From: Lachnospiraceae bacterium MD308
GTDB lineage: Bacteria > Bacillota > Clostridia > Lachnospirales > Lachnospiraceae
Length of the DNA: 64,000 nt
Direction: 5' to 3'
Assembly: GCA_000403475.2 (NCBI GenBank)
Contig: KE159795.1
Coordinates: 410,561 to 474,560, forward strand
The translations under genes and the position numbers were made by a program. This document shows, piece by piece, positions 1 to 8,499 of this stretch. The notes below the pieces were generated by a model. It was not told the DNA's origin, did no database searches, and worked only from the letters and a program-made list of their open reading frames with translations. Within the stretch, counting starts at the first letter, position 1. The number at the start of each line of letters is the position of its first letter.

Positions 1-602
1 CGGAAATTTTTCCAGACCGCCTCGTAGAAAAGTTTCGAATACTTCCCCGGAAAAGCAAGGCGGCGTTTCCGCTCCGCCTTTTCGCGCCGCTCCTTCTGCC
101 TGTAGGCATACATCTCCCTCAAAGACTCATCCCAGATTTCCATCATCTTTCGCCCCACGCACTCAAAGAAACTTCCCATTAAAAACACTGCCGGGAACAG
201 ATCAGCCTCCAGCTCATTCTCACAGATTTTCCCCGGCGTGCACATGTATTCCTCCCGGCAGGCAAACATGATCACAACGCACACAAAAAGCACCCCGTAA
301 TTAATATTCCATTTTTTCCGCAAAAGCACCGCCGCAACATAGAAGACGCTCAAAATCCCGTACACAAAAAACAATGTAAGGAACACCTGAAATCCCCCGC
401 CGTAAGCCTCGTCAAAGGGAACCCCCGCCAGCTCAAGCACTCCCTCAGTTCCCTCCCGCCGCCACAGCGCCGCAAAGGAAAACAGAGAATAGCGTCTCCC
501 GCCAATCATCATCCACGGATAAAAAAACGCTGCAAACACAAAAAGGTACATTGCCACAGAAAAACGTCTCTGGATCACGTCCATCTCTCTCTTGTTTTTC
601 AT
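1..602 (-). CDS. FtsX-like ABC transporter permease, N-terminal part (cut by window edge)
   Basis: The frame is open to the left window edge, so only about the first 200 residues are seen. A first membrane segment ends in FYPWMMIGG, two further hydrophobic stretches follow, then a basic cytosolic linker (QKERREKAERRRLAF) and YSKLFYEAVWKNF. The same order occurs in the complete permease at 4310-7018, so this is inferred to be a BceB/MacB-type FtsX permease that would pair with an ATPase beyond the edge. The ATG at 602 overlaps the stop of the anti-sigma gene (ATGA), which argues for translational coupling. An ATG at 608 is the alternative start. Its place in a sigma/anti-sigma operon suggests a cell-envelope stress role. 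Confidence 0.8.
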   Translation of the reverse strand, partial: MKNKREMDVIQRRFSVAMYLFVFAAFFYPWMMIGGRRYSLFSFAALWRREGTEGVLELAGVPFDEAYGGGFQVFLTLFFVYGILSVFYVAAVLLRKKWNINYGVLFVCVVIMFACREEYMCTPGKICENELEADLFPAVFLMGSFFECVGRKMMEIWDESLREMYAYRQKERREKAERKRRLAFPGKYSKLFYEAVWKNF

Positions 603-1210
603 CCGCATAACCCCGCCAGCTCATTGTATAGATAAAAAAATCCAACCATCGCCATAATCACCGCGTACAGTGATTTCAGGAAAAGCGACAGCGTCAAAGT
701 ATAATCCGAAAACATCCGGAAGTTCTCTCCCTTGCGCTTTTTAAGCGCCCAGATGGCCAAATCGCAGATAAGGAACAGAAAGCACCCCATGATAATTGAT
801 GTAAACTGGAGGAAAGTTTGAAAATCCTCCTGCATGTTCAGCTCATCATAAGACATGCTCTTCCCGTACCAGGGCAGCTCTATGGCATTTAAAAACAGGT
901 TCTTTACTTTCATCCCAAGGCATAAGAAGAAAATGTTAAAAAACACATCCGCCCACAAAAGCCTGTCCATAATCCTCCTCCGGACCCCGGTCTCGATCTG
1001 TTCCTTCCCTTCTTTTAAAAGCTGCTCCTCCACCGCCGCAAAATCTTCCTTACTCTCTTCCTCCAGGGCCGGAAGTTTCATCATCTGGTACTCCCTTCTG
1101 CACGCCTCGCATTCTTTTAAATGCTCCTCCACAAGCTCCCTGCTGCCCTCAAGGCATACGCCGTCAATATAAAGTGGCAGCAGATCCCGCACAATCTCAC
1201 ATGTCTTCAC
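599..1210 (-). CDS. Anti-sigma factor with zinc-binding (zf-HC2/ZAS) domain
   Basis: A protein of 203 residues. The N-terminus has Cys4 and a His30-x3-Cys34-x2-Cys37 motif (HLKECEAC), the zinc anti-sigma signature. Three hydrophobic segments follow (around IFFLCLGM, CFLFLICDLAIW and AVIMAMVGFFYLY). In this family the soluble domain holds an ECF sigma factor at the membrane until a signal arrives. The GTG at 1210 is preferred because GGGAGGTGA lies eight bases upstream; an ATG at 1237 would overlap the sigma gene more deeply and has no such site. The gene overlaps the end of the sigma gene and is followed by an ATGA overlap with the permease, so the three genes are very likely co-transcribed. 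Confidence 0.88.
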   Translation of the reverse strand: MKTCEIVRDLLPLYIDGVCLEGSRELVEEHLKECEACRREYQMMKLPALEEESKEDFAAVEEQLLKEGKEQIETGVRRRIMDRLLWADVFFNIFFLCLGMKVKNLFLNAIELPWYGKSMSYDELNMQEDFQTFLQFTSIIMGCFLFLICDLAIWALKKRKGENFRMFSDYTLTLSLFLKSLYAVIMAMVGFFYLYNELAGLCG

Positions 1211-1694
1211 AACCGTCACCTCCCATACGCTCCGCAATCATCTTCCTGGCGCGGAAAAATGTCACCCGCCCCCAGGACTCGCTCTTTCCAAATATTTTCC
1301 CGATATTCTTAAAGGACATCTCGCCCATCACACGCAATAAAAACACCTCCCGGTAAGGCTCCGGCAAGCCGTGAAGGATACGTTTCGCATTCTCGCCGTC
1401 CTCTTTCCTTATCATCTGCTCTAACGGCACTTCCTCCCCGGAAGGCAGCTCCTCGTCAAGCCTCTCCGTCCTGACTCTGTTCTTCCGGCACCACGCATAA
1501 TACTCAAGCTTTGCAATCTGGCACAGCCATACAATCGTCTTCCCTCTCTCCTGAAAACGTCCCAGCTTTTCAAACGCTATGGCAAAAGTCTGCTGCGTCA
1601 GCTCCTCCGCCACATCAGGACTGCCCGAAATCTTTAAGAGATACCGGTAGACCTCCATCAGATGCCTGCGGTATATCGCCTCAAAATCCTCCAC
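1197..1694 (-). CDS. ECF-type RNA polymerase sigma factor
   Basis: A short (165-residue) sigma-70 relative. Region 2 is seen as EDFEAIYRRHLMEVYRYLLKI followed by DVAEELTQQTF. Region 4 is seen as GLPEPYREVFLLRVMGEMSFKNIGKIFGKSESWGRVTFFRARKMI, split here by the normal helix-turn-helix pattern. Lengths and layout fit the ECF group. The GTG at 1694 is chosen because GGAGGTGAG lies just upstream. The ATG at 1712 would overlap the probable -10 element. The anti-sigma factor is encoded immediately downstream with an overlap. The sigma factor is inferred to direct its own operon and the transporter at 3448-7018, which carries the same promoter motif. Confidence 0.9.
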   Translation of the reverse strand: MEDFEAIYRRHLMEVYRYLLKISGSPDVAEELTQQTFAIAFEKLGRFQERGKTIVWLCQIAKLEYYAWCRKNRVRTERLDEELPSGEEVPLEQMIRKEDGENAKRILHGLPEPYREVFLLRVMGEMSFKNIGKIFGKSESWGRVTFFRARKMIAERMGGDGCEDM

Positions 1695-1713
1695 ATGCTC
1701 ACCTCCCTCCATA

Positions 1714-1744
1714 TATAAACGTCGTTTTTCAGCAAAACGTTACA
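1714..1744 (-). promoter_or_regulatory. Probable ECF sigma-dependent promoter of the sigma operon
   Basis: On the minus strand TGTAAC (1739-1744) is followed after 14 bases by CGACGTTTATA. TGTAAC-like -35 elements are typical of ECF sigma factors. The same layout, TGTAAC-14-CKACKYTTATA, recurs upstream of the ABC permease at 7051-7081. This placement puts the transcript start near 1708, consistent with translation from GTG at 1694. Confidence 0.6.
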
Positions 1745-1775
1745 AGATTTTTTTCATCTTTTTTAAAAATTTTTA

Positions 1776-1804
1776 TTGACTTTTTTCTTTTTATCGCATA
1801 AGAT
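1776..1804 (+). promoter_or_regulatory. Sigma-A-type promoter for the DUF3800 gene
   Basis: TTGACT at 1776-1781 and TAAGAT at 1799-1804 with a 17-base spacer. It would give a leader of about 115 bases before the DUF3800 start at 1926. Confidence 0.65.
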
Positions 1805-1848
1805 TAGCTTACAGAATATAATCTGTTTTGCACATGTGTAATTTTATT

Positions 1849-1903
1849 TGGGCTGTTCGAAAGATCTGGGTTCAACCTAATCGGCGGGGAGACTCCCCGC
1901 CAT
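1849..1903 (+). ncRNA. Structured leader upstream of DUF3800 (candidate DUF3800-type RNA motif)
   Basis: A perfect 8-bp GC-rich hairpin (GGCGGGGA, loop GAC, TCCCCGCC; 1883-1901) stands 24 bases before the start codon, preceded by a G-rich stretch with short self-complementary parts (GGGTTCAACC). There is no T-tract after the stem, so it is a poor terminator. Published surveys of structured RNAs list several DUF3800 motifs found upstream of such genes. Assignment to one of them is inference and needs a covariance-model search. Confidence 0.4.
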
Positions 1904-1925
1904 CTTTATTATTCTAAGGAGAAAC

Positions 1926-2365
1926 ATGAACAACTTAAGTATCTTTGTAGATGAATCTGGGGATTTCGGCCAATACCGCCCACATTCCCCATATTACATT
2001 ATCGCAATGGTTCTGCATGAACAATCAAAAAATCTATCCTCTGAAATCACAAAATTAAATATTGAGCTTGAAAATCTGGGGTACAAAAATCCTGTTGTAC
2101 ATACCGAACCGCTCATCCGGCGGGAAGAAGATTACTTGAACATGACCCCCGGGGAACGCAGAAGTATTTTTACAAAGCTATTTTACTTTCTATCCAGATG
2201 CGATGTCCGGTATAAATCTTTTATCTTCCATACACCCTGGAGCTGCTCCGCCTGAAATCACAGGCCGGCAGCCTCACCCGCTCAGAGACGCTGATCTTCC
2301 ACTCCAAAAGAGCCTTAAAAAAAGATTTCCTAAAAGCGCTTTCCAGGAAAGAGTTCCGTCCTTAA
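1926..2365 (+). pseudogene. DUF3800 protein gene with internal deletion and frame break
   Basis: The 5' part starts with SD AAGGAG and encodes a normal DUF3800 start (LSIFVDESGDFG, then HTEPLIRREEDY). It reads YKSFIFH and then runs out of frame to a stop at 2253-2255. The next frame resumes with YTLELLRLKSQAGSLTRSE and ends LKKDFLKALSRKEFRP at 2365, which looks like the usual end of this family (residues after the ADLICTLEL motif). Family members are about 230-250 residues, so about 100 middle residues with much of the RNase H-like core seem lost. DUF3800 function is unknown; an RNase H-like fold has been suggested. A functional short protein of 109 residues cannot be excluded. Confidence 0.7.
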
Positions 2366-3328
2366 CCCCCTTTTCCCGGCATATTCCTCCCTGTACGCTT
2401 TATCCGCCATCCAATATTTCTTTCCTTCCCTTTTCAGCTCATTCTCATACCCAGTCCTGCCGTTTGCAGGATCTACATCCAGCCGCGTATGGAGCCTGCC
2501 TATCCCCGCCACCCTCACTCTGTCGTTTTTGCAGTAATTAAAAGATTCCGTCTCTACGATAGATTTATACTCTTTTACCGTGTATGCTTTCGGGTCGCTG
2601 ACAAGCCTCCCCGTGTTCCGATCCACCTTCAGGTAATCCCACTGGGTCACGAACTGCCCGGCCTCCCCGTACTCATCCTCCCTCATCCGCACGATAAATT
2701 CCGACAGCCCATTCCTGCTTTTTATCTTGTCATTCACCTGCCTCTTTCGCTTTCCCAGCTCCTTTTTAAGCTTTCGGTTATGGAGCCTTGAACTTGAGCC
2801 GTAATCTAAAGGCTTCCCCGTTTCTTTCTCATACGCCAAAAGTTTTTCCAAATCAGTATCCCCCGGATACCGCGTCCTGATAAAAGATATGTTGTGAAGA
2901 TCAATATACATGCGAAACTGGTGGACAAGCGGGCAGTCAAGCCCGGATTTTCCGTATGCCTCCGCTACCGTCCGGGCATACTCCTCCAGAAATAAGCTGT
3001 TAGGCTCCATCTCCTCATCAAAGCAATAACCCCCGTCCTTTGCCCGCATGCCCGTAATCCTCCCGCTGCCAGAATCCGTCTTAAATTCCAGCCGGGTAAG
3101 CTGCAGCATCCCGTATTCGTCGATGACTCCTCCCATCTGCCAGATGGGGAGCCTTGCCTTCGCCCGGGCAGAATAGCTGCTTTCCAAAAACATCTTCCGG
3201 TAAAGCTCTGAGCCAATCCGCTTTGCCTCCTGCCGCCCCGCTGCGCCGCAGGCCGAAAGCGCCGCCGCGTCCCAGTACCCATCCCTTTTTATTTCCGAAG
3301 TTTCTATACATCCTCTCCCTGCTGCCAC
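2330..3328 (-). CDS. Uncharacterised protein, resembles DUF3114
   Basis: A soluble protein of 332 residues if started at the GTG at 3328, which has GGGAGG eight bases upstream; a longer form could start at 3400. There is no signal peptide or membrane segment. Recognisable stretches include HQFRMYIDLHNISFIRTRYPG, DTDLEKLLAYEKETGK, FVTQWDYLKVDRNTG and IVETESFNYC. These resemble the DUF3114 family of Firmicutes as remembered; that assignment is tentative. The C-terminal half is strongly basic. The 3' end runs tail to tail into the DUF3800 pseudogene with an overlap of about 36 bases. No function is proposed. Confidence 0.65.
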   Translation of the reverse strand: MAAGRGCIETSEIKRDGYWDAAALSACGAAGRQEAKRIGSELYRKMFLESSYSARAKARLPIWQMGGVIDEYGMLQLTRLEFKTDSGSGRITGMRAKDGGYCFDEEMEPNSLFLEEYARTVAEAYGKSGLDCPLVHQFRMYIDLHNISFIRTRYPGDTDLEKLLAYEKETGKPLDYGSSSRLHNRKLKKELGKRKRQVNDKIKSRNGLSEFIVRMREDEYGEAGQFVTQWDYLKVDRNTGRLVSDPKAYTVKEYKSIVETESFNYCKNDRVRVAGIGRLHTRLDVDPANGRTGYENELKREGKKYWMADKAYREEYAGKRGLRTELFPGKRF

Positions 3329-3447
3329 CTTTTTAACCTCCCAAAACCATCTTTCATTTATAATATGATGCACAGACACGAAAAGCGATGCCGCCCACAC
3401 TTATATAGGCATACACCGCTTTCCATACATTTTTATATCACATTATC

Positions 3448-4326
3448 TTACAAATCTTTCATCCTCTCGATGATCTTCTCGTAAAACTCCTCCTCGCTTG
3501 CCCCCTTGCGCCGCAGGTCTTCCAGTATCACCCCGTCTTTCAGAAAGATGATCCTCTTGCAGTGGCTTGCCACCTGGGGGTCGTGGGTTACCATGATGAT
3601 TGTCTTTTTCATCTTCCGGTTAATCCGCTCCAGAGCGTCTATCACAATCTTCCCTGACTTTGAATCCAGGTTCCCGGTAGGCTCATCCGCAAGGATCAAG
3701 TCCGGATTGTTAATGAGCGCCCGGCTGATGGCCACCCTCTGCTTTTCCCCGCCGGAAAGCTCGTAAGGATACTTTTTCATCAGGTGCGAAAGCCCAAAAT
3801 GCTCGGCGTACTCTTTCCCTTTCTCCATACATTTTCGGACATTCTTCTTATCTAACACCATAGGCAGCATGATATTCTCGCTGACAGACAGGCTATCCAT
3901 CAAGTAAAAATCCTGGAATACAAAGCCGATCTCCCTCCGGCGGATATCCGCCAGCTCATCGTTCCAGAGCTTTCTCGTCTCCTTGCCGCAGAAATAAAGA
4001 TTCCCCTTCGTAGGCTTGTCAATCAGCCCCAATGTCTTAAGGAGCGTCGTCTTCCCGCAGCCGGATTTCCCCATGATGCCTACAAACTCCTGCTCCTTCA
4101 CAACAAAATCCAGGCCTTTCAGCACTTTGATGCTCTCGGTCTCCTCATCCCCGTGGCTCAGTTTTGCATACTCCCGGTAAAGCTCTTCCACCTTGATGAC
4201 AGTCTTGCGCGGCTTTACGGCTGTCTTTTCTTTCTCTGCCACGCCCTCCGCTTTCGGCCGCCTCTGTTTCACAGGCTTGTTCTCCGCACTTACTTTCTTC
4301 TTTCTCTCCTTAATTCCGTTTTCCAT
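3448..4326 (-). CDS. ABC transporter ATP-binding protein (MacB/BceA type)
   Basis: 292 residues. A lysine-rich extension of about 42 residues precedes the ATPase core. Walker A is GKSGCGKT (86-93), the Q-loop is FVFQDFYL, the signature is LSGGEKQRVAISRAL, Walker B is LILADEPTGNLDS and the H-loop is MVTHD. ADEPTGNLDS is characteristic of the LolD/MacB/BceA branch that works with FtsX-like permeases. It overlaps the permease gene by 17 bases, so the two form a transporter. The basic N-terminal extension is unusual for the family and has no assigned role. Substrate is unknown; antimicrobial-peptide resistance or envelope sensing is an inference from the family. Confidence 0.92.
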   Translation of the reverse strand: MENGIKERKKKVSAENKPVKQRRPKAEGVAEKEKTAVKPRKTVIKVEELYREYAKLSHGDEETESIKVLKGLDFVVKEQEFVGIMGKSGCGKTTLLKTLGLIDKPTKGNLYFCGKETRKLWNDELADIRRREIGFVFQDFYLMDSLSVSENIMLPMVLDKKNVRKCMEKGKEYAEHFGLSHLMKKYPYELSGGEKQRVAISRALINNPDLILADEPTGNLDSKSGKIVIDALERINRKMKKTIIMVTHDPQVASHCKRIIFLKDGVILEDLRRKGASEEEFYEKIIERMKDL

Positions 4327-7018
4327 TTTTTTCTCCTTTCCCCTCTGCCTTTCTCACATATACTTCAACCATGCCAACCACAATCATCCCTATCGCCCCA
4401 AGGCATACCGCCCACATGGGCGCCATAAGATTTATGTACCTGAGGCGGTCCGCCCTCGTATACTGCCTTGCCAAGAATACCGCCGCTGTAAATGCGCCTG
4501 CGCTCCCCATGGCCACAGCTGTAGGCAGCAGATAATAGTACCGCAGCAGTTCCTTCCTCAAAAGCCTTCTTCTCTCTCCCGCTCGCATTCCCATACACTG
4601 CAGAAATTCCATCCTGCGGGCCGCCATATCAGACTCCGTCGCCATCTTCACATTCAACAGCACCAAATAGACTGTCAGCGACACAAGCATCACCAGCCCA
4701 TTCATGGCCTTTTTCATAACCCGCTCCACCGCAAGGTTCGAAACCGCCTGAGCCTTGTCATACAGACATGGCACTGTAAGGTCGTAATGCTCATCCTCAC
4801 GGTGGCGTTCCCTAAATTCCGCCAGATCCGACAGGATATCCGGCACATCCTCAGAGTCCGCTTTTATAAGAACCAGCCTCGTAAGGCCCTGGCGGATGTT
4901 CTCATCTACAATCTTCTCCTCATCCTCAGGGATAGGGGCGCCTGTATACATATTCGTCGTCCTCCAAAGTTCCTGGGCCTTTTCAAAATAAGCATCGGAA
5001 AACACAACAAGATTATCCCTCAGCCCCTGGCGGAATGCCCCTGTGACGCTGCCGATCTCCTCCCCCTGCACCGTCTTGTGATAATACCCAAAGTCACAGA
5101 CATTCGCTCTGTAAGCATCTAAGATCGACAGTATTCCCGGCGGCCCCACATGAAGGAGCGGTTTCTTTCGTGACAGGAAGAAATCAATAGGCTGCGCCTT
5201 TACCGACTTATCCTGCTGGTGCACGATGTACACCCGTTCCCCCTCCTTGTCCAGATGAAGAGGTTTCGCCTTATAGGACGCGTCAAGCTTTCCTTTTAAA
5301 GCATGGTATGTGCTCTCAGAAACCCCAAGATGCTGCCCCTGGGGAGGTTCCCCCTCATGCCGGCCTTCCGTCTTTTCCGTAGAATCATAGCTAGCAATCC
5401 GCACCATAGGATAGATTTCAAGCTCCATCCCGTATTTCCCCTTAAGCTCCTGAAACGTGCCCTCATCCTCCTCATCCCCGACGCACACGATATCGTAAGG
5501 GAACAGCGTGTCCGCATCCTCCGCAATCTCCGTCGATATAATCTGGAAGGAAAAGTAAAAAAGCGCACAAAACTGGATTGCCGCCATGGCAAAGATGTAA
5601 CCCGTGTTCGTCCTGGACTTGTGGTAAAGCTGGTTATGTAAAAGGAGTTTCTTGAGATAACTGCTCCGCCCCCGCTCCCCCATAAGCCACAGGGCAATCC
5701 CATACCGGAACACAAGATAAAGCCCGGCAAACAATACCATCAAAAGCCTTACACTCTCAAAATTCCTAAGCTGCCTGTACCCATAGACACTGTACGCACA
5801 GGCTAAAATCCCAATCACCAGCAGCACTTTCCGCCACCATCCCGGCAGCTTTTCCCGGACAGCCTTAAGATCCGTACTTCTCCCCATATTGAAATCCATA
5901 AAGATATCCCGCGCCGCCATAAAAGAGATGAGAAAGATAAGGAACAGCACACCCATTGCCTTCACGTAGGTAAGCGCCCCAATGGCCGACAGCCCCACAT
6001 GGCTCCCGATAAGCCCTTCGGACTTCAGGCAGAACAGGGCAAGGCATCCCGTTCCCGCTGCTCCGCCCACTGCAAGCGTCAGAACGAGGAGCGCCGCAAA
6101 TTCCACCGCCACAAAATATTTAAGCGTCCGTTTCCGCATTCCAAGAGTTAAGAAAATCCCGTAATTTTTCGCCCGGCACCTCAGATAATTAAAGACGAGG
6201 ATCACGATGATGATGACGGAAATCATCCCCATAGGCAGAACCGCGTTTTTCAGTATGATACTAAGGCCCCCGAACACCTGGCTCATCCCCTCATACCGGC
6301 TCCCCCGGCTCAGTATTGCCTGCATCCCAAAGCCAATTACAATAAACGCAAACACCATGCTGCTGCACAAAAACAGCAGGATATAATCCTTCCAGCTGCT
6401 TTTAAAATTCTTCCATATAAACCCATAGAAAAGCTCATTGTACCTGCCGGAGAAGGCAAGCCTCTCCCGCTTTTCTTCCCTCTCCTTACGCTCCCTCTCA
6501 TGGTACTCTTTCGAAACCCTCTTCGTCTCCTTCCAGATACCCATAATGCTCGTAAGCACAAGCTCCGCCGCAGACAGAAAAAGATAGAGGAACAAGAAAG
6601 CCGTTCCAATAGCCGAGTCTGTAGAAATATCCCGAATCGTGTACCCAAAAGCATTGAAGTAAAACGTGACAAGAGCAAACACACAAGCCGCAATATTAAA
6701 CGGCCGCTTTTTCCTCACCAATACCGACAAAAGATAAAAGATGCCTGACAGGAAAAACAGCCCGCAAAAGATAAGCTCCATCCAGACTCCCACTTGCAGG
6801 ATAGAAAAATCCTCTGCATTCACGTAAATATCTGCCCCTGCGAGCAATGCCTCAAGACCGGGGTCTGTCATTTTCATGGCAAGCTGAAAAGGATGATAGC
6901 TGGCATCTCCAATGACCACCCACGGATAGAAAAGAAGGGCAAAAATCAACCCATAGCAACATACGGACACCGCCGTCTGTTTCACATAAAGACTTTTCTT
7001 TTCTCTCTTATTTTCCAT
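4310..7018 (-). CDS. FtsX-like ABC transporter permease
   Basis: A 902-residue membrane protein. The N-terminal part has one segment ending FYPWVVIGD and further segments, then a charged linker (EYHERERKEREEKRER). A first FtsX domain follows (VFNYLRCRAKNYGIFLTLGMRKR, split by family pattern), then a large extracellular region of about 240 residues between LFYFSFQIIS and LVMLVSLTVYLVLLN, and a second FtsX domain with EFLQCMGMRAGERRRLLRK. Size and the large loop fit the BceB group. SD AAAGGAGAGG precedes the ATG. It is preceded by a TGTAAC-type promoter shared with the ECF sigma operon, so regulation by that sigma factor is inferred. The N-terminus parallels the partial permease at 1-602. Confidence 0.9.
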   Translation of the reverse strand: MENKREKKSLYVKQTAVSVCCYGLIFALLFYPWVVIGDASYHPFQLAMKMTDPGLEALLAGADIYVNAEDFSILQVGVWMELIFCGLFFLSGIFYLLSVLVRKKRPFNIAACVFALVTFYFNAFGYTIRDISTDSAIGTAFLFLYLFLSAAELVLTSIMGIWKETKRVSKEYHERERKEREEKRERLAFSGRYNELFYGFIWKNFKSSWKDYILLFLCSSMVFAFIVIGFGMQAILSRGSRYEGMSQVFGGLSIILKNAVLPMGMISVIIIVILVFNYLRCRAKNYGIFLTLGMRKRTLKYFVAVEFAALLVLTLAVGGAAGTGCLALFCLKSEGLIGSHVGLSAIGALTYVKAMGVLFLIFLISFMAARDIFMDFNMGRSTDLKAVREKLPGWWRKVLLVIGILACAYSVYGYRQLRNFESVRLLMVLFAGLYLVFRYGIALWLMGERGRSSYLKKLLLHNQLYHKSRTNTGYIFAMAAIQFCALFYFSFQIISTEIAEDADTLFPYDIVCVGDEEDEGTFQELKGKYGMELEIYPMVRIASYDSTEKTEGRHEGEPPQGQHLGVSESTYHALKGKLDASYKAKPLHLDKEGERVYIVHQQDKSVKAQPIDFFLSRKKPLLHVGPPGILSILDAYRANVCDFGYYHKTVQGEEIGSVTGAFRQGLRDNLVVFSDAYFEKAQELWRTTNMYTGAPIPEDEEKIVDENIRQGLTRLVLIKADSEDVPDILSDLAEFRERHREDEHYDLTVPCLYDKAQAVSNLAVERVMKKAMNGLVMLVSLTVYLVLLNVKMATESDMAARRMEFLQCMGMRAGERRRLLRKELLRYYYLLPTAVAMGSAGAFTAAVFLARQYTRADRLRYINLMAPMWAVCLGAIGMIVVGMVEVYVRKAEGKGEKNGKRN

Positions 7019-7050
7019 AGTCCTCTCCTTTCCGCAAAAACCTTTCTGTT

Positions 7051-7081
7051 TATAAGAGTAGAAAAATCTGTTTTTGTTACA
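7051..7081 (-). promoter_or_regulatory. Probable ECF sigma-dependent promoter of the ABC transporter
   Basis: On the minus strand TGTAAC (7076-7081), 14 bases, then CTACTCTTATA. It matches in sequence and spacing the element before the sigma gene at 1714-1744. The transcript would start about 25 bases before the ATG at 7018. Confidence 0.6.
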
Positions 7082-7165
7082 AAAATTTATAAAAAATCAT
7101 CAAAAAAAATGCGGAAGAAATCCTCAGCCGCAGTCTTTTATACATGTAACCCTATATCTAACATA

Positions 7166-8182
7166 TTATCTGCCGGAAAGCCTCTTTTCGATCACTGCCA
7201 TACAGGCATTTTTCACCGCTGCAAACAGCACCCCCGCCACTGGCCAGATAATCCAGGTCACTCTCCAGCCGTCCGTGTAAAAGCTCCATCCCAGATACAC
7301 CGCCGTCACAATCAGCCAGTACACGTTGCACACCGGCTCAAAAGCCGCATTCTTTTCTTTGTTGCTCACCGAATAGTCTCCCTCCTGCAAAAGTTTCTGC
7401 ATACTCTCCCAGCGGATTCCAGCAACGACAAAAAACCAGACACCTACAGCCACTAAAGCAAGTACACCGCACACTGCCGTCGCCATGGCAAAATCCTCCT
7501 CCGTAAACATCATCACGCCGAAAAGCGGGATCGCCGCCAGGATGCAGCAGCACGTTCCTATAATATTGTAGCGGGTATACACTTCCTGGTATTGGCTTTT
7601 CCTCTCCTTCACCATCCCGGTGACACCGTACTCCGTCTCTATCCTTTCGCTGTCCAGATATTCATAAGGTTTCGTCTTCATCCCGCAGCGGATAAAGACC
7701 GCCACCGCAGCAGCAACCATCAAAAGCAGTATGGTAATCCCAAGCCCGGCTACCATGTTCTCCGTGGCTTTCATTCTCCCCGCCTCCTGGGCGGCACTTA
7801 AAAAAATCAGGCACGCCGGAGAGACAATGCACAAAAACACTGCCCCTGCAACTTTCCCCGACATCCTCTCCTTAAGTTCCAGATAGCCCCTCGCCTCTTC
7901 CATTGTAACTTTGCGGAACGCCACTGCATCCTCCGAGGCCTTCTCCGTAAATATTTCCGCTCCCTGGTTCTCCTCCGTCATCTCCAGCTCATCTTTCAAT
8001 AAGAAATCTGTGCTGACTTCAAAAATCCGGCTCATCAGCAGTATCTTATTTAAGTCAGGAACAGACTGCGCCCCTTCCCATTTAGATACCGACTGTCTTG
8101 TAACGCCCAGCTTTTCCGCCAGCTCTTCCTGCGACCATCCGTTCTTTTTGCGGAGTGTAATTATCTTGTCTGCTAAAATCAT
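7166..8182 (-). CDS. XRE-family regulator with C-terminal membrane domain
   Basis: 338 residues. Residues 5-60 form an HTH_3 domain (WSQEELAEKLGVTRQSVSKWE, split by pattern, then IFEVSTDFLL). The rest carries about five hydrophobic segments in two groups (GAVFLCIVSPACLIFLS, LGITILLLMVAAAVAVF, ILAAIPLFGVMMF, GVLALVAVGVWFFVVAG, WLIVTAVYLGWSFY). The SD GAAGGAGG precedes the ATG. Membrane-tethered XRE regulators of this form are common in Lachnospiraceae and often sit next to transporters. Its position directly upstream of the ABC permease suggests it acts on, or senses with, that transporter, but a separate ECF promoter lies between them. Confidence 0.85.
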   Translation of the reverse strand: MILADKIITLRKKNGWSQEELAEKLGVTRQSVSKWEGAQSVPDLNKILLMSRIFEVSTDFLLKDELEMTEENQGAEIFTEKASEDAVAFRKVTMEEARGYLELKERMSGKVAGAVFLCIVSPACLIFLSAAQEAGRMKATENMVAGLGITILLLMVAAAVAVFIRCGMKTKPYEYLDSERIETEYGVTGMVKERKSQYQEVYTRYNIIGTCCCILAAIPLFGVMMFTEEDFAMATAVCGVLALVAVGVWFFVVAGIRWESMQKLLQEGDYSVSNKEKNAAFEPVCNVYWLIVTAVYLGWSFYTDGWRVTWIIWPVAGVLFAAVKNACMAVIEKRLSGR

Positions 8183-8203
8183 ATGTAGTTCCTCCTTCTA
8201 GTC

Positions 8204-8223
8204 TTCTCACTTCTTCTCACTTC
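8204..8223 (-). repeat. Two tandem copies of a 10-bp sequence upstream of the XRE gene
   Basis: TTCTCACTTC occurs twice in a row (8204-8213 and 8214-8223), about 20-40 bases before the XRE start codon. A regulator-binding site is possible but not shown. The rest of 8224-8449 holds no gene I can support. Confidence 0.45.
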
Positions 8224-8449
8224 TGAACGCAGCACCATCCGCTGCCTTCAAAAATAAGAATACCCTATTTTGCAGTTTCCCGCCAGAAATCACACCCGTC
8301 AATTTGTCAACCGGCAGTTGCATTCGTGTCAAAACCGCCGTTTTTGCGAAATATTCCCGGCTCCTGTTATAAATTTCCTTTACTAAAAATGCAGCCGCAT
8401 GAAATGTTAGAAAATTGTCCGAAAACAGAATACAGGCAATCCACTGACT

Positions 8450-8492
8450 AACAAAAATTCCGCAGGACAACTCTCATGCCTGTCCTGCGGAA
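8450..8492 (-). terminator. Rho-independent terminator after the 8500-9099 gene
   Basis: A perfect 12-bp stem TTCCGCAGGACA/TGTCCTGCGGAA (8458-8469 and 8481-8492) is followed on the minus strand by TTTTTG. Confidence 0.85.
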
Positions 8493-8499
8493 CATGTCC

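Noticed and set aside
1883-1901. Rho-independent terminator before the DUF3800 gene
   Set aside because: The stem is strong but no T-tract follows and it sits in the leader between promoter and start; a regulatory RNA is more likely.
4193-5122. 309-codon plus-strand frame
   Set aside because: Lies opposite the ABC permease; low-complexity composition and no domain, so it is a shadow of the real gene.
8207-8470. Possible 87-residue protein on the minus strand
   Set aside because: No ribosome site, no recognisable domain, and it overlaps the terminator hairpin at 8458-8492.
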